Virus record (IMG/VR): IMGVR_UViG_3300049215_000529
Span: 1 to 64,000 of that record
Direction: 5' to 3' (one strand)
DNA length: 64,000 bases
DNA from: a virus
Below the pieces are notes generated by a model. The model was not told the origin of the DNA. It ran no database searches and saw nothing but the letters and a program-made list of their open reading frames with translations. This document shows, one piece after another, positions 7,429 to 15,619 of the stretch. The position numbers and the translations under genes were made by a program. Every line of letters begins with the position of its first letter. Position 1 is the stretch's first letter.

Positions 7429-8541
7429 TTATGGAGCCTTTGCCGCCACATCATCGATAAAATGGTCTACTATTTTTTTCTTAGAAGTAAACATTCTAGG
7501 AATGAAAACTATAGGTCCACCAGCAGATGTATGGTTATACCAATCAATAGCATCCGTAATAGCTTGAAATCCTGCCGTACTTCTGATATTAGACTCTTGA
7601 CCATCTAATCCACCGTAAACTTCTTTTGCAAAGTTAACCAGCATATTCTCAACGCTTTCTTTATTATTTGGAATATTTTCTATCCAATTATTATCAGTAC
7701 CATTAAAATTCTCTTCATGATAAGATGGGTTGAGTGGGAACTTAGTTTGCTTGGCAGTTATGGTTGGTGCGGTTGTAGTTGGAGCAGAAGTTTGTGCAAC
7801 TGGTTTTCCTTTTTGCATAGTATTGTCTAATGCGTTTGGTCTGCCCAATAAATGATTAATCATGTCACCAGCTACCATGAACCCAGCAGATGCTAACAAT
7901 ACTTTGAAAATTAGCCCTAGAACTCTAGACAAAATACTGCTCGTCGCGCTCTTTTTAACTGAGTACCTGGAGAATATAGATCCCAGATTCATGCCTCGAC
8001 GTTGTTGACCACTTTTCAACAACTGATCGTACTCATTCAAAGCTAATTTTAAATGCTTCGCTTCTCTAATAAGAACATATGACTTTGATTCTAATTCCTT
8101 TTGAGCTTCGGCTGCCTCTTCCTCAGTAGCTGGCTTTGCATGTTCTTGTACCGAGCTGGAAACCATTTCATCTACTTGTGAAGAGGATAGTGGTTTCCCC
8201 AATCCGATAGCGCTCTTAACTTTTTCATAAATGGATTTTAAAATTCCGAAAACATCGATATGGAAAACGGCTGCTGCTAAGCTTAACAGCGCAGTAAACC
8301 ACCATGGCAACCCAATCATTCTAAGTGTTGTGAATATTAGACCAGGTGCCAATAGTTTTAACAAACTATTGGTCTTATCATTTGGATCGATTGAGTTATC
8401 AGCGTATTGCTTTACCTTACCAACAAGATCTGACATAACGCCGCCAGTTTGGGCACTTTTAGATAGACCATCACCATATGCTAGTGCCTCCACTATCATT
8501 ATGTCTACATACAAACTGATGCGGTCTTGTGCATGACTCAT
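7429..8541 (-). CDS. Hypothetical virion protein with hydrophobic segments
   Basis: 370 aa. Two hydrophobic clusters are visible: residues about 66-97 (LLAPGLIFTTLRMIGLPWW then FTALLSLAAAVF) and about 208-230 (VLGLIFKVLLASAGFMVAG), separated by a Glu/Ala-rich helical region (ATEEEAAEAQKELE). No signal peptide. The start at 8541 overlaps the preceding stop by 4 nt (ATGA), so it is coupled to the 497-aa gene. With the neighbouring gene it forms a pair of membrane-segment proteins in the head block, which fits ejected pore or inner-head proteins; this is inference only. Confidence 0.65.
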   Translation of the reverse strand: MSHAQDRISLYVDIMIVEALAYGDGLSKSAQTGGVMSDLVGKVKQYADNSIDPNDKTNSLLKLLAPGLIFTTLRMIGLPWWFTALLSLAAAVFHIDVFGILKSIYEKVKSAIGLGKPLSSSQVDEMVSSSVQEHAKPATEEEAAEAQKELESKSYVLIREAKHLKLALNEYDQLLKSGQQRRGMNLGSIFSRYSVKKSATSSILSRVLGLIFKVLLASAGFMVAGDMINHLLGRPNALDNTMQKGKPVAQTSAPTTTAPTITAKQTKFPLNPSYHEENFNGTDNNWIENIPNNKESVENMLVNFAKEVYGGLDGQESNIRSTAGFQAITDAIDWYNHTSAGGPIVFIPRMFTSKKKIVDHFIDDVAAKAP

Positions 8542-10031
8542 TTTACGTTAACTGCCTGTCTAAGATTTTGCAAGTCGCCAGAGTTTCTTGTGTATATAGA
8601 ACGATCATTTGGTGTTCTTCCAATTTGACCTAATACATAAGCCTTTTGGTTATCATCTAACTGACCAACATAGGTTGCATAAAATGCCTCTACAACGCTA
8701 CGCGTGGTATCAAGAATATCATTTAGTTCATCCAATGCTGGCATGAATTGCTTACCAGGATCTTTAAGCATGCTGAAAAATTGACGAGGATACATACCAA
8801 GAGGAATTATTTTTTCGCCCTGACGCATATAGGTCGAACTAAATCTTCTCATAGAACCATCAGTTGATCCTATTTGTTGCATTGCGGTGCCATTGTTGCT
8901 CATAATTTGCTGTACTAATCCAAAGAAGCTATCAATTCTGTCGAAATTGATATCTCTAATGGAAAACGGCAAAGTACTAATGATGTTGTTCAGAATTTGT
9001 GGGGACACCTTTTGGGCACCGGCGCCTGCCTGTTGTGTTTGCTTGTCTTTCCCGGCTGGAGCTGTTGTGGTTGTTCCTGCTGCTAGTGAACAAGCTTTTC
9101 CATCAGGTCCCTGCAATGTTGGAGCCACTTCAGTAATTTTCTTAACGAAAGCAGTGTATTTTTTCTCCAACTCTGGGGTGGTAGCCTTGGTTCTTAGCAA
9201 CCATTGTGCCTTAGCATATAATGTTCTTGCAACTACACAGAAGTCGAATTGCGGATGATTGATTCCCAATGGTCCGCCCTCACGTCCAGGAATCTCAACG
9301 GAAATACCATTATTATTCACCCAAGCTTTGATTCCAGCAGCAGTAGAGACGTCTCCAAAAGTTAGAACCTTATCTCCATCTTTGTTGTAATACTTGTAAT
9401 CTAGAACTTGTGGAAAATTAGTCAAAACTTCATTAGCTGGCAACGTTTTTTCTGGTGGAGTGTACTTCTCACTTAAACCAGATTCTAATTGAGTGTTGGC
9501 TTGCTGAATAATTTTGCGCAACTGCACATCCATAACTGGATTTGGTCTAGCTGCCAACTGAGCCTGCAAAGACTGAATGTACTTATTAAGTAGGTCTTTG
9601 TTTACGTAAAATCCTCTGGTAACACGACTTCTATCCTCTACTTCCAACAAGCCAGCGTTTGGCTCTAGTTGATAAAGTTGATAGTCTTCGCTATTTGGAT
9701 CTTCAGCCAAGTCATAAGCAACTCTCTGACCATCTACGGTTATCTTGTTTTGCATCAAGAAATCTGTTAGCGCACCAAGTCCCTCTAGATTGACTACAGT
9801 CAACTGTGGATCGCCTTCATTGAATCCCTTTTCATGAGAAATTTCGGCTGGAGCATTTGGATCTTTGGTACCAGGAATTTGATCTGCCAAACTATCTAGT
9901 AGCGATCTCAAAGTAACAAGAGATTGGTTGTCAGGCGCAGCTTGACCCTTCTTTGAGAATTTGTTCTCAAAGTCCTCAGCATGTTTGACTAGTTGGTCGA
10001 TTAATTTTTGGTCATCATAAATGATAGACAT
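8538..10031 (-). CDS. Hypothetical structural protein (497 aa)
   Basis: 497-aa soluble protein with helical N-terminus (IDQLVKHAEDFENKF), a central region with GDVSTAAGIKAWVNNNGISV, a linker rich in Ala/Gly/Thr/Gln around residues 320-345, and a helical C-terminal domain (DELNDILDTTRSVVEAFYATY). Ribosome site AAGGA precedes ATG 10031. I do not recognise the family. Its size, low-complexity linker and operon position match the other large head-block proteins. Confidence 0.65.
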   Translation of the reverse strand: MSIIYDDQKLIDQLVKHAEDFENKFSKKGQAAPDNQSLVTLRSLLDSLADQIPGTKDPNAPAEISHEKGFNEGDPQLTVVNLEGLGALTDFLMQNKITVDGQRVAYDLAEDPNSEDYQLYQLEPNAGLLEVEDRSRVTRGFYVNKDLLNKYIQSLQAQLAARPNPVMDVQLRKIIQQANTQLESGLSEKYTPPEKTLPANEVLTNFPQVLDYKYYNKDGDKVLTFGDVSTAAGIKAWVNNNGISVEIPGREGGPLGINHPQFDFCVVARTLYAKAQWLLRTKATTPELEKKYTAFVKKITEVAPTLQGPDGKACSLAAGTTTTAPAGKDKQTQQAGAGAQKVSPQILNNIISTLPFSIRDINFDRIDSFFGLVQQIMSNNGTAMQQIGSTDGSMRRFSSTYMRQGEKIIPLGMYPRQFFSMLKDPGKQFMPALDELNDILDTTRSVVEAFYATYVGQLDDNQKAYVLGQIGRTPNDRSIYTRNSGDLQNLRQAVNVK

Positions 10032-10039
10032 CGTATTCC

Positions 10040-11038
10040 TTATTGGTTTGCTGCGGGATGAACTTGTTGTCTAAGCTGGGCGATAATCATTTGAAGAGGT
10101 AGCTCTGGCAAATTTTGTTGCTGCCATTTTTTCAAAGCATCCATACTAACAAGATCTTTGACGTTGATAACAGCTGCCTTATCTTTGGATCTTACCTGAA
10201 AACCGTTGGCAAAGGCTTGTGACAATCCAGCAAGCTGAGCTTCAGTCAACTTAGGGGCTTGCTTTTTGTAAGTAACAAATGGCTTATCAGATTCAATAAA
10301 AGCTCTGTAGGCAGGCTTTTCCAAAATGCCATCTTTGATTTCTTTGTACATTCTCTGAATTGCTCTTAAGTGCTTAGCGATGCGGGGAGCTAGTTCAGCT
10401 TTTTCTGCAGCATTAATGTCGTTAGCATCTTCTGGAACTTCATTCTTAAGACCTTCAAGATTGGACTCTGTATATGACTTCACTGGCAAGTTAAAATCTC
10501 TTGCTAGATTCAACATAGCAAATGCAAATGCATAAGCATTGTGAAGAGCTGCGTTCGTACGAGGACCCCACGATCCATCAGCGGTAAGTTCGCCGCCCTT
10601 AGGGTTACCAATTCTCTTCATAGTGTCCATAACTACACTTAGACGAGTTGGATCGGATGGCTTCTTTTGATTCAAATTTTGCTTAGTAGGATCTGGATTG
10701 AACTCAACTCCTGGTACATCAGAGTTTCTAAGATAGTTCTTGGTAATGAAATCTCCGAACGAATCTCTGCCAACAGCTTCCTGTTGTTGTCTTTTATCAC
10801 CAGTAAGACCTTCTAAATGAATTTGCTGAGTAACCGCTTGACCCAAATTAATGAGTTCCTGTTGCATGGCTTTAACAGTAGGATCACCAACGACACCACC
10901 ACCAGCATGACCAGCAGGTGCAGTAGTTCCTGGATGATAGGAAGTTGCGCTGTAACCAGTTGGTGGTGGAGGTGGAGGAGCAGCAATCTTCTGAATCTCC
11001 TGCACTATTTTTTTAAAGTCTTTTTTAGGCGAAGTCAT
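10040..11038 (-). CDS. Putative virion protein with peptidoglycan-binding-like motif
   Basis: About 332 aa, started at ATG 11038 (MTSPKKDF), which follows the upstream stop at 11041-11043 and has AAAGG upstream. After a helical N-terminus comes a Pro-rich linker (APPPPPPTGYS) and a Gly/His/Ala stretch. A middle segment with LTADGSWGPRTNAALHNAY resembles the D-G-x-x-G-P-x-T-xx-A repeat of PG_binding_1 domains, suggesting contact with cell wall, but only this short motif is seen. The C-terminus is helical and ends in a Trp-Gln-Gln segment. Function uncertain. Confidence 0.6.
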   Translation of the reverse strand: MTSPKKDFKKIVQEIQKIAAPPPPPPTGYSATSYHPGTTAPAGHAGGGVVGDPTVKAMQQELINLGQAVTQQIHLEGLTGDKRQQQEAVGRDSFGDFITKNYLRNSDVPGVEFNPDPTKQNLNQKKPSDPTRLSVVMDTMKRIGNPKGGELTADGSWGPRTNAALHNAYAFAFAMLNLARDFNLPVKSYTESNLEGLKNEVPEDANDINAAEKAELAPRIAKHLRAIQRMYKEIKDGILEKPAYRAFIESDKPFVTYKKQAPKLTEAQLAGLSQAFANGFQVRSKDKAAVINVKDLVSMDALKKWQQQNLPELPLQMIIAQLRQQVHPAANQ

Positions 11039-11040
11039 AT

Positions 11041-12195
11041 TTATGCCTTTGTCTGAACCCATTGATTGTAAAACTGCTCAACCTCTTGTTCATAAGTAGC
11101 CAACTCTTTTTCCAAGATAGTTGCCATCTGAGCTTCTTGAGTTTCTGGAACCTTACCCATTCTATTGGCAAGATCAGTTAAACTAGCTGACTCTTCTTTA
11201 ATCCAAGCCATTGCGGACGAATTACGAGCAACCGATCCTATCAATCCTGCTGACTGTAATTTTTGTCTTAGAGTTCCAATTCTCTTATAAAGACTTGATA
11301 GAGGAGAAGCTTCTGGAGTATACTCTTTCATTTGCTGAGTGACAGAAGGTTTATCCTGCTCAGTACCAGTGTCATTTTCCACCGGAGTACCAGCATCAAC
11401 ATCTCTGCGTTTAGCAATGGCTTGATCTGCCAAAGTGTTTGCTTGACGGAAAGCGCCCTGAACTCTACTCCAAGTATAATCAGAAAGTCCTCCCAATCCA
11501 TAAGTTCCACCACTTAAAATAGATGGATCCAATCTCTCATATAATATCTTTAGTTGCTTTTTAATTTCATTGATATTGTAAACGGTAGGATCTCCTGCAA
11601 GGCTTGAGATGCTGTTGACCCAATTGTTAATAGAAAAAGTAAGCTCAGGATTAGATGCCTTAGCAATTGCATTTACTTGATTCACAATACCATTAGCTAA
11701 GCGATTGACTTCGGCAAGTGATGCTGATTGTGCAAAAACATTCTTGACAGCCGAAAGCACTTCGGAAGCAGAAGATAGTTTACCAGTTGGATCCTTCTCT
11801 ACCATTGTGACATGCTTCAAGTGCTGATCTAAGATATCTTCAAAGACGGCTTCGCTACTATCAACGTCTTCTAGTTTGTGGCTTCCCTTGGGATGTGCGG
11901 CATGCACCAAGTCATCACCAGTTTCTTTATTTACTTCATAAAGAGTTTGTACCTGTTTGTATGCAAGTAGTTTTCCTTCTAGCTCAGTAGCATACTTATC
12001 AAAACCGGCGTGTCTCAAACCAGAACATAGCTTGAGTACATTTTCAGTTAAGCTCTCAGAAGGAGATAGATCCAATTCAGAGGCAGCTGCTACTTTAGTC
12101 ATAGGCTGGTCCTTGACCAATCCCTTGTCTCTAGCGAGCTTCTCTAAAGAACGCATAGTGACAGAATCTTCAAAATTGGTATGTTTAAAACTCAT
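11041..12195 (-). CDS. Hypothetical helical structural protein (384 aa)
   Basis: 384-aa all-helical protein; ribosome site GAGG just before ATG 12195. Residues about 50-85 (VLKLCSGLRHAGFDKYATEL) match the short amphipathic module (L-x-x-A-x-x-L-x-x-x-G-x-x-x-x-A) that recurs in several proteins of this window. No enzyme motifs, no membrane segment. It is the first gene downstream of the GIY-YIG endonuclease insertion. Unknown function, probably virion-related. Confidence 0.65.
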   Translation of the reverse strand: MSFKHTNFEDSVTMRSLEKLARDKGLVKDQPMTKVAAASELDLSPSESLTENVLKLCSGLRHAGFDKYATELEGKLLAYKQVQTLYEVNKETGDDLVHAAHPKGSHKLEDVDSSEAVFEDILDQHLKHVTMVEKDPTGKLSSASEVLSAVKNVFAQSASLAEVNRLANGIVNQVNAIAKASNPELTFSINNWVNSISSLAGDPTVYNINEIKKQLKILYERLDPSILSGGTYGLGGLSDYTWSRVQGAFRQANTLADQAIAKRRDVDAGTPVENDTGTEQDKPSVTQQMKEYTPEASPLSSLYKRIGTLRQKLQSAGLIGSVARNSSAMAWIKEESASLTDLANRMGKVPETQEAQMATILEKELATYEQEVEQFYNQWVQTKA

Positions 12196-12249
12196 GGTTG
12201 CCTCAATGATCGCATTATTCTACATTATGCCAGAATATAGAAAGCTTCC

Positions 12250-12269
12250 GGTTGATTTATTAATCAACC
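12250..12269. repeat. 8-bp inverted repeat between GIY-YIG gene and the 384-aa gene
   Basis: GGTTGATT-TATT-AATCAACC, in the 104-nt gap after the GIY-YIG gene. There is no U-tract on the minus-strand 3' side, so it is a poor intrinsic terminator; it may be a transcription pause or a recognition site. Confidence 0.35.
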
Positions 12270-12299
12270 CTCAACTAAATAAAAGAATATGCAGCTGTT

Positions 12300-13073
12300 T
12301 TACTCAGTTAGCGCATTCAATCGCCCATACCTCAACATACGCAAACCATGCTTGTTGCAATATCTGATGCCATCGATAATCTTATACTTTGCCTTACCAG
12401 ATACGTCGCAACCATCAACGGAGCACTTGCGAGAATAATCAATTCGTTTATCCCATGCTTCCTTGGCGCTTTCTGATTTCTTTTGTTTGGTATCTTCTGT
12501 GTCTTTGATGCCGATATGAGATTCGGACATTTTTTGTCTTAACTCTTCAGTATATTCGATAGGGTTCTCAAGACGTGCTTTACGATGCAATTCTTTTTCT
12601 TCTTCTGTTACGATGCGACCCTGGGCAGGATGACCCTTTTCAAAGATTTGTTGTTGAGTGGCTTCTGATTGTTTTTTACTAATTTCAGCCCTTTTCTCTA
12701 CAGAAAGTGAGGCGTGCCAATCTCGCATAGCTTTCAACCAGGCTTCCGATTTAGGTGCATTAAATCCTCCAAGAGCAACATTATAGCCCTTAGGAACTAA
12801 ACAATCATATTGAGAAACTAATACAGTTTCTGTATCATTAACATCTTCCCATGATGTACATGCTGCTATAATTTCAAAATCAAAAGTATCACTACCATAT
12901 TTTTTAATGGCACGCGAAATTACCATAGAAGGCTGATCTTGTGTAGCCATATATTTATGTCGATACCATCGTTTATCTGGCTCCACCGTTTGCCCGATAT
13001 AAATTTTTCCATTAATTTTATTAGTAATACGATAAAGATAGTGAATTGTAGTGTTTTGTTCGTTTGTCAGCAT
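12300..13073 (-). CDS. GIY-YIG homing endonuclease
   Basis: About 257 aa from ATG 13073 (MLTNEQN), preceded by GGAG. The N-terminal catalytic domain shows YLYRITNKINGKIYIGQT (GIY-YIG pair), the conserved R of DKRWYRH and the E of ETVLVSQYD. It is followed by NALGG-like GYNVALGGFNAP and a tail with repeated K/E/S segments (MSESHIGIKDTED, KKSESAKEAW) typical of DNA-binding minidomains in phage Seg-like enzymes; the end has a Cys/His pair (CSVDGCDVSG...CNKHG). It is inserted between two virion genes. The ribosome site and start lie in the loop of a 12-bp inverted repeat. Confidence 0.85.
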   Translation of the reverse strand: MLTNEQNTTIHYLYRITNKINGKIYIGQTVEPDKRWYRHKYMATQDQPSMVISRAIKKYGSDTFDFEIIAACTSWEDVNDTETVLVSQYDCLVPKGYNVALGGFNAPKSEAWLKAMRDWHASLSVEKRAEISKKQSEATQQQIFEKGHPAQGRIVTEEEKELHRKARLENPIEYTEELRQKMSESHIGIKDTEDTKQKKSESAKEAWDKRIDYSRKCSVDGCDVSGKAKYKIIDGIRYCNKHGLRMLRYGRLNALTE

Positions 13074-13094
13074 ACTTGACTCCAAAACACTACA
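13047..13094 (-). repeat. 12-bp inverted repeat enclosing the GIY-YIG ribosome site and start
   Basis: Perfect arms TGTAGTGTTTTG (13047-13058) and CAAAACACTACA (13083-13094) with a 24-nt loop. The loop holds the start codon (13071-13073), and the GGAG ribosome site (13080-13083) ends at the arm. A long transcript reading in from upstream would fold this stem around the initiation site. Confidence 0.7.
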
Positions 13095-13142
13095 TATCAG
13101 CTCGTTTCCTTTTGACCAACCAGAGCACTTCAATCATCGGGT

Positions 13143-13832
13143 TCAGAACCACAAAACTTCCAACATTGGGTTCATTGGAGTTGGTGGTGCCGTCACCATA
13201 GCAACAGCTGGATGAATAGAACTTGGGCGTCTAGTAGTCAAAAATCCATTTTCGCTAACATACAAATTAGCACGAACTGGATATTGCTGATTAGTTTCAT
13301 ATTGATCAGTTTGGAAAAACATTCTATTAAACCAAACTGTCATTCTGCCAGAACCCTGGGTGCTATCATCACCCGGAATATTAGCCACTTGATAGGTATA
13401 GTTAACTATGGTTCTGATAGCATTTGGCTGACCAGTACCAGTTAAATCAAAATTCAATAGCGTACCCGCTAAGAAGGTGATAACACCATTGTTAGGGTTA
13501 AGCACTACATCAATAGTAGAATTAAAACTACTAGATACTATATTAGGCTTTCTTAATTCTGCTTTAATGTCAATAGGGGTCACTAACTGACCACCAGGTC
13601 CAGGAACACCAATAGCAGGAACAATAACAACTTCGTTCCAAGAAACGTTAGTAAAAGCCCTGGTTTTGATATCATCAATGATACCAAGGGGAGCGGTACC
13701 ATTGCTAACAGTTGCCATTACTTGATTACCAATAACAGTTAGTTCGGCAATCATTCCTGGTTGAAATTCGGTAGACGGGTCACAAATAAAACTGGCGGGG
13801 AGCGTATTGCCCACTTGTACTAAGCGCAACAT
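13143..13832 (-). CDS. Putative capsid-associated / decoration-like protein
   Basis: About 229 aa; started at ATG 13832 (MLRLVQVG) with AAGG upstream, while a GTG at 13841 is also possible. Beta-rich: PGMIAELTVIGNQVMATVSNG near the N-terminus, then an OB- or barrel-like run of strands, and a C-terminus with GSGRMTVWFNRMFFQTDQY and ANLYVSENGFLTT. The GSGxxTxW segment recalls the decoration-like protein next to the capsid gene. No catalytic residues. Probable virion surface protein, by composition and context. Confidence 0.5.
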   Translation of the reverse strand: MLRLVQVGNTLPASFICDPSTEFQPGMIAELTVIGNQVMATVSNGTAPLGIIDDIKTRAFTNVSWNEVVIVPAIGVPGPGGQLVTPIDIKAELRKPNIVSSSFNSTIDVVLNPNNGVITFLAGTLLNFDLTGTGQPNAIRTIVNYTYQVANIPGDDSTQGSGRMTVWFNRMFFQTDQYETNQQYPVRANLYVSENGFLTTRRPSSIHPAVAMVTAPPTPMNPMLEVLWF

Positions 13833-13904
13833 TATTGCCACCCTTGCTTGTTAGAATCTGTTTTCATGAATATCCTTAGCCACTATTACCGTCTCACTGA
13901 TATT

Positions 13905-13911
13905 ATATATC
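13905..13911 (-). promoter_or_regulatory. GATATAT element upstream of the 229-aa virion gene
   Basis: Minus-strand GATATAT about 70 nt upstream of the start, next to a CATAAATA sequence. One of seven intergenic copies in this window; candidate promoter core. Confidence 0.3.
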
Positions 13912-13963
13912 TATTTATGGAGAAGATTGCGAAAACTATAGCTAAAGCACGCACAACTAATTA

Positions 13964-14515
13964 TTAATCTTTTTCATCCTCAAAATCAGATTGACCTAAT
14001 GGATGTTCAACAATCTCAATTGCTTCATCATCAATATCAACATCCAGCAAATCATCAGCTTTGCCATCATCTGCCATATTGAATGGAGTTCCATGTTCCA
14101 AAAGATTTTTAACCTGTTTTTCAGGCGTTAATCCATGGGTATGAGGATCATGAATCTTGGTAGGGTTCTTTGGATGTGGAGGCTTTCCCCTAGCATCGTC
14201 CTCGTCGCCGTCCAATAGGCTCTTAAACGAGATTTCCTCCTTAGGAAGCTCCTTGGACTCCTTTGGCTCTTCTAACAAACTTTTAAATTCAATTACGTCA
14301 CCTGGCTCAATACCATCACGAGCAATTTTAGCTAAAAGTTTAAGAATACGATCAGAATGGGCAGTTAATCCTGCTTCATCTAGGATATCCATAGCGGAAT
14401 GAAGATAATCTGCTGCCTTAACAAGATTTTCCATACCTTGTTTCTCTGCATGAGTTTTTAGTTCACGCTGCATTCCAGCAATTAATTCATCTTCAAATAC
14501 ACTTTTCTTAATCAT
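13964..14515 (-). CDS. Acidic hypothetical protein, paralogue of its upstream neighbour
   Basis: 183 aa. The N-terminal 65 residues (KKSVFEDELIAGMQREL, then VKAADYLHSAMDILDEAG) are clearly related to the 81-aa protein encoded just upstream: both have an F-E-D-E motif near residue 7 and a helix pair ending L-x-x-L-A. The rest is acidic and disordered, with LLDGDEDDARGK resembling the N-D-A-R repeats of the next gene, and a Pro/His stretch (GKPPHPKNPTKIHDPHTH). Start overlaps the upstream stop by 4 nt. No function recognised; likely a small virion or assembly protein. Confidence 0.6.
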   Translation of the reverse strand: MIKKSVFEDELIAGMQRELKTHAEKQGMENLVKAADYLHSAMDILDEAGLTAHSDRILKLLAKIARDGIEPGDVIEFKSLLEEPKESKELPKEEISFKSLLDGDEDDARGKPPHPKNPTKIHDPHTHGLTPEKQVKNLLEHGTPFNMADDGKADDLLDVDIDDEAIEIVEHPLGQSDFEDEKD

Positions 14516-14757
14516 TTGGATCCTGAAACAGAAGAAGTCTTGCCGGATAGGTCTTTAGCCAATCCTTGCAAGACTTCGGTAATTTCTGCGGCTTCTGCTG
14601 GCATACCAGCTTGTTCAAAGATCTCAGCAGCAGCATTTAAACAATTAACTGCTTGTGCTAGCTTATTGAATCCATGCTTGTTTTCAACTTGTGCTTCTAC
14701 AAGTTTATTTTCCATAGAACGATAGATCTCGTCTTCAAAGCTAGCGGTTTTGAACAT
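14512..14757 (-). CDS. Small helical protein with FEDE module (81 aa)
   Basis: 81-aa helical protein, ATG 14757 after AGGA. It consists almost only of the module shared with the following gene: KTASFEDEIYRSMENKL, then LAQAVNCLNAAAEIFEQAG and a third helix TEVLQGLAKDL. It is coupled to the paralogue by a 4-nt overlap. The shared module suggests tandem duplication and a common binding partner in the head. Unknown function. Confidence 0.6.
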   Translation of the reverse strand: MFKTASFEDEIYRSMENKLVEAQVENKHGFNKLAQAVNCLNAAAEIFEQAGMPAEAAEITEVLQGLAKDLSGKTSSVSGSK

Positions 14758-14773
14758 TGTATCCTACTTTGAA

Positions 14774-15595
14774 TTATTTCTTTGAAGAAGACTTAGCTTT
14801 GGCTTTTTCCTTAGCAGCTTTTTCTTTCTCTTTTTCCTTGGCTGCCTTTTCCTTAGCTTTTTCCTTAGCTGCCTTTTCTTTTTCCTTGGAAGCCTTGTCC
14901 TTAGCAGATTGAGAATCGCTCTTAGAGTCTTTCTTGCTCTTCTTAGTTTCTTTTTCCTTCTTCTTGGCTTCTACAACTAGAGAGGCAAGTTTTAGGCTGA
15001 AGCTAGAGGACTTTTCCATTCCAACTTTGTCAAGAGCGGCGGAGGCGGTAAGTAGGCTGTCGATAGCAAGATCAAATGCTGCATCAACTACTACTTCATC
15101 GTCTGCGGAGCTGCTGTCAGAGCTGTCGGAAGAGGAATCTTTCTTTGCCTTGCGGGCATCGTTGTCGTCTGCGCTGCTAGAGTCGCTGTCAGAGGAGGAC
15201 TTTGCCTTACGGGCATCGTTATCGTCGTCAGCAGAACTGCTGTCAGAAGAGGACTCTTCCTTCTTCTTGCGAGCATCGTTCATGTCAGAAGCTGAACTGC
15301 TGTCACCAGAAGAGGATTCTTCCTTCTTCTTACGTGCATCGTTAGCATCTGCTGAACCACTGTCACATTTGCAGAAGTTCTTTGGTTTGCCGCACTCGTC
15401 GCACTTCTTGCCACCACGAGCATCGTTGTCGTCATCTGCCATTGAAGAGTCGCAGGAACAGCTTTCTTTGCTGCACTTTGAGCACTTAGCAGAAGCAGTC
15501 TTGTATTGTTCGCCAAACAAAGACTTGTGAGCTTCACTCTTAAGAACTGCATCCATTGTTGCAGCTACGAAATCTGATACACTTTTGTTAGTCAT
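14774..15595 (-). CDS. Cys-rich, Ser/Asp-repeat, Lys-tailed protein (273 aa)
   Basis: Modular 273-aa low-complexity protein. Residues about 36-78 hold two Cys clusters (CSKCSKESCSC and CDECGKPKNFCKC) likely to bind zinc. Then come about five copies of an N-D-A-R-K unit separated by Ser/Asp/Glu runs, a folded-looking helix region (AIDSLLTASAALDKVGMEK) like the recurring L-x-x-A-x-x-L-x-x-x-G module, and a C-terminal tail of about 60 residues of Lys/Glu/Ala repeats resembling histone-H1-type tails. The basic tail could bind DNA or the acidic neighbours. Codon use is repetitive in the repeats but in frame throughout. Likely a virion protein; function unknown. Confidence 0.6.
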   Translation of the reverse strand: MTNKSVSDFVAATMDAVLKSEAHKSLFGEQYKTASAKCSKCSKESCSCDSSMADDDNDARGGKKCDECGKPKNFCKCDSGSADANDARKKKEESSSGDSSSASDMNDARKKKEESSSDSSSADDDNDARKAKSSSDSDSSSADDNDARKAKKDSSSDSSDSSSADDEVVVDAAFDLAIDSLLTASAALDKVGMEKSSSFSLKLASLVVEAKKKEKETKKSKKDSKSDSQSAKDKASKEKEKAAKEKAKEKAAKEKEKEKAAKEKAKAKSSSKK

Positions 15596-15619
15596 TATAG
15601 TATCCTTATTTTTAGTTGC

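Noticed and set aside
3150-13073. Group I intron hosting the LAGLIDADG or GIY-YIG gene
   Set aside because: The flanking genes are complete on each side with their own starts and stops, and no intron core structure is seen. Both endonucleases are free-standing.
14800-15460. Short repeated units that look like a CRISPR or tandem repeat array
   Set aside because: The repeats are in frame and code for N-D-A-R-K / Ser-Asp units and Lys-Glu-Ala runs of one protein. Spacing is irregular and there are no unique spacers.
14934-15530. Plus-strand frame of 198 residues
   Set aside because: Antisense reading of the Ser/Asp/Lys repeat gene. Long only because repeated codons leave no stops.
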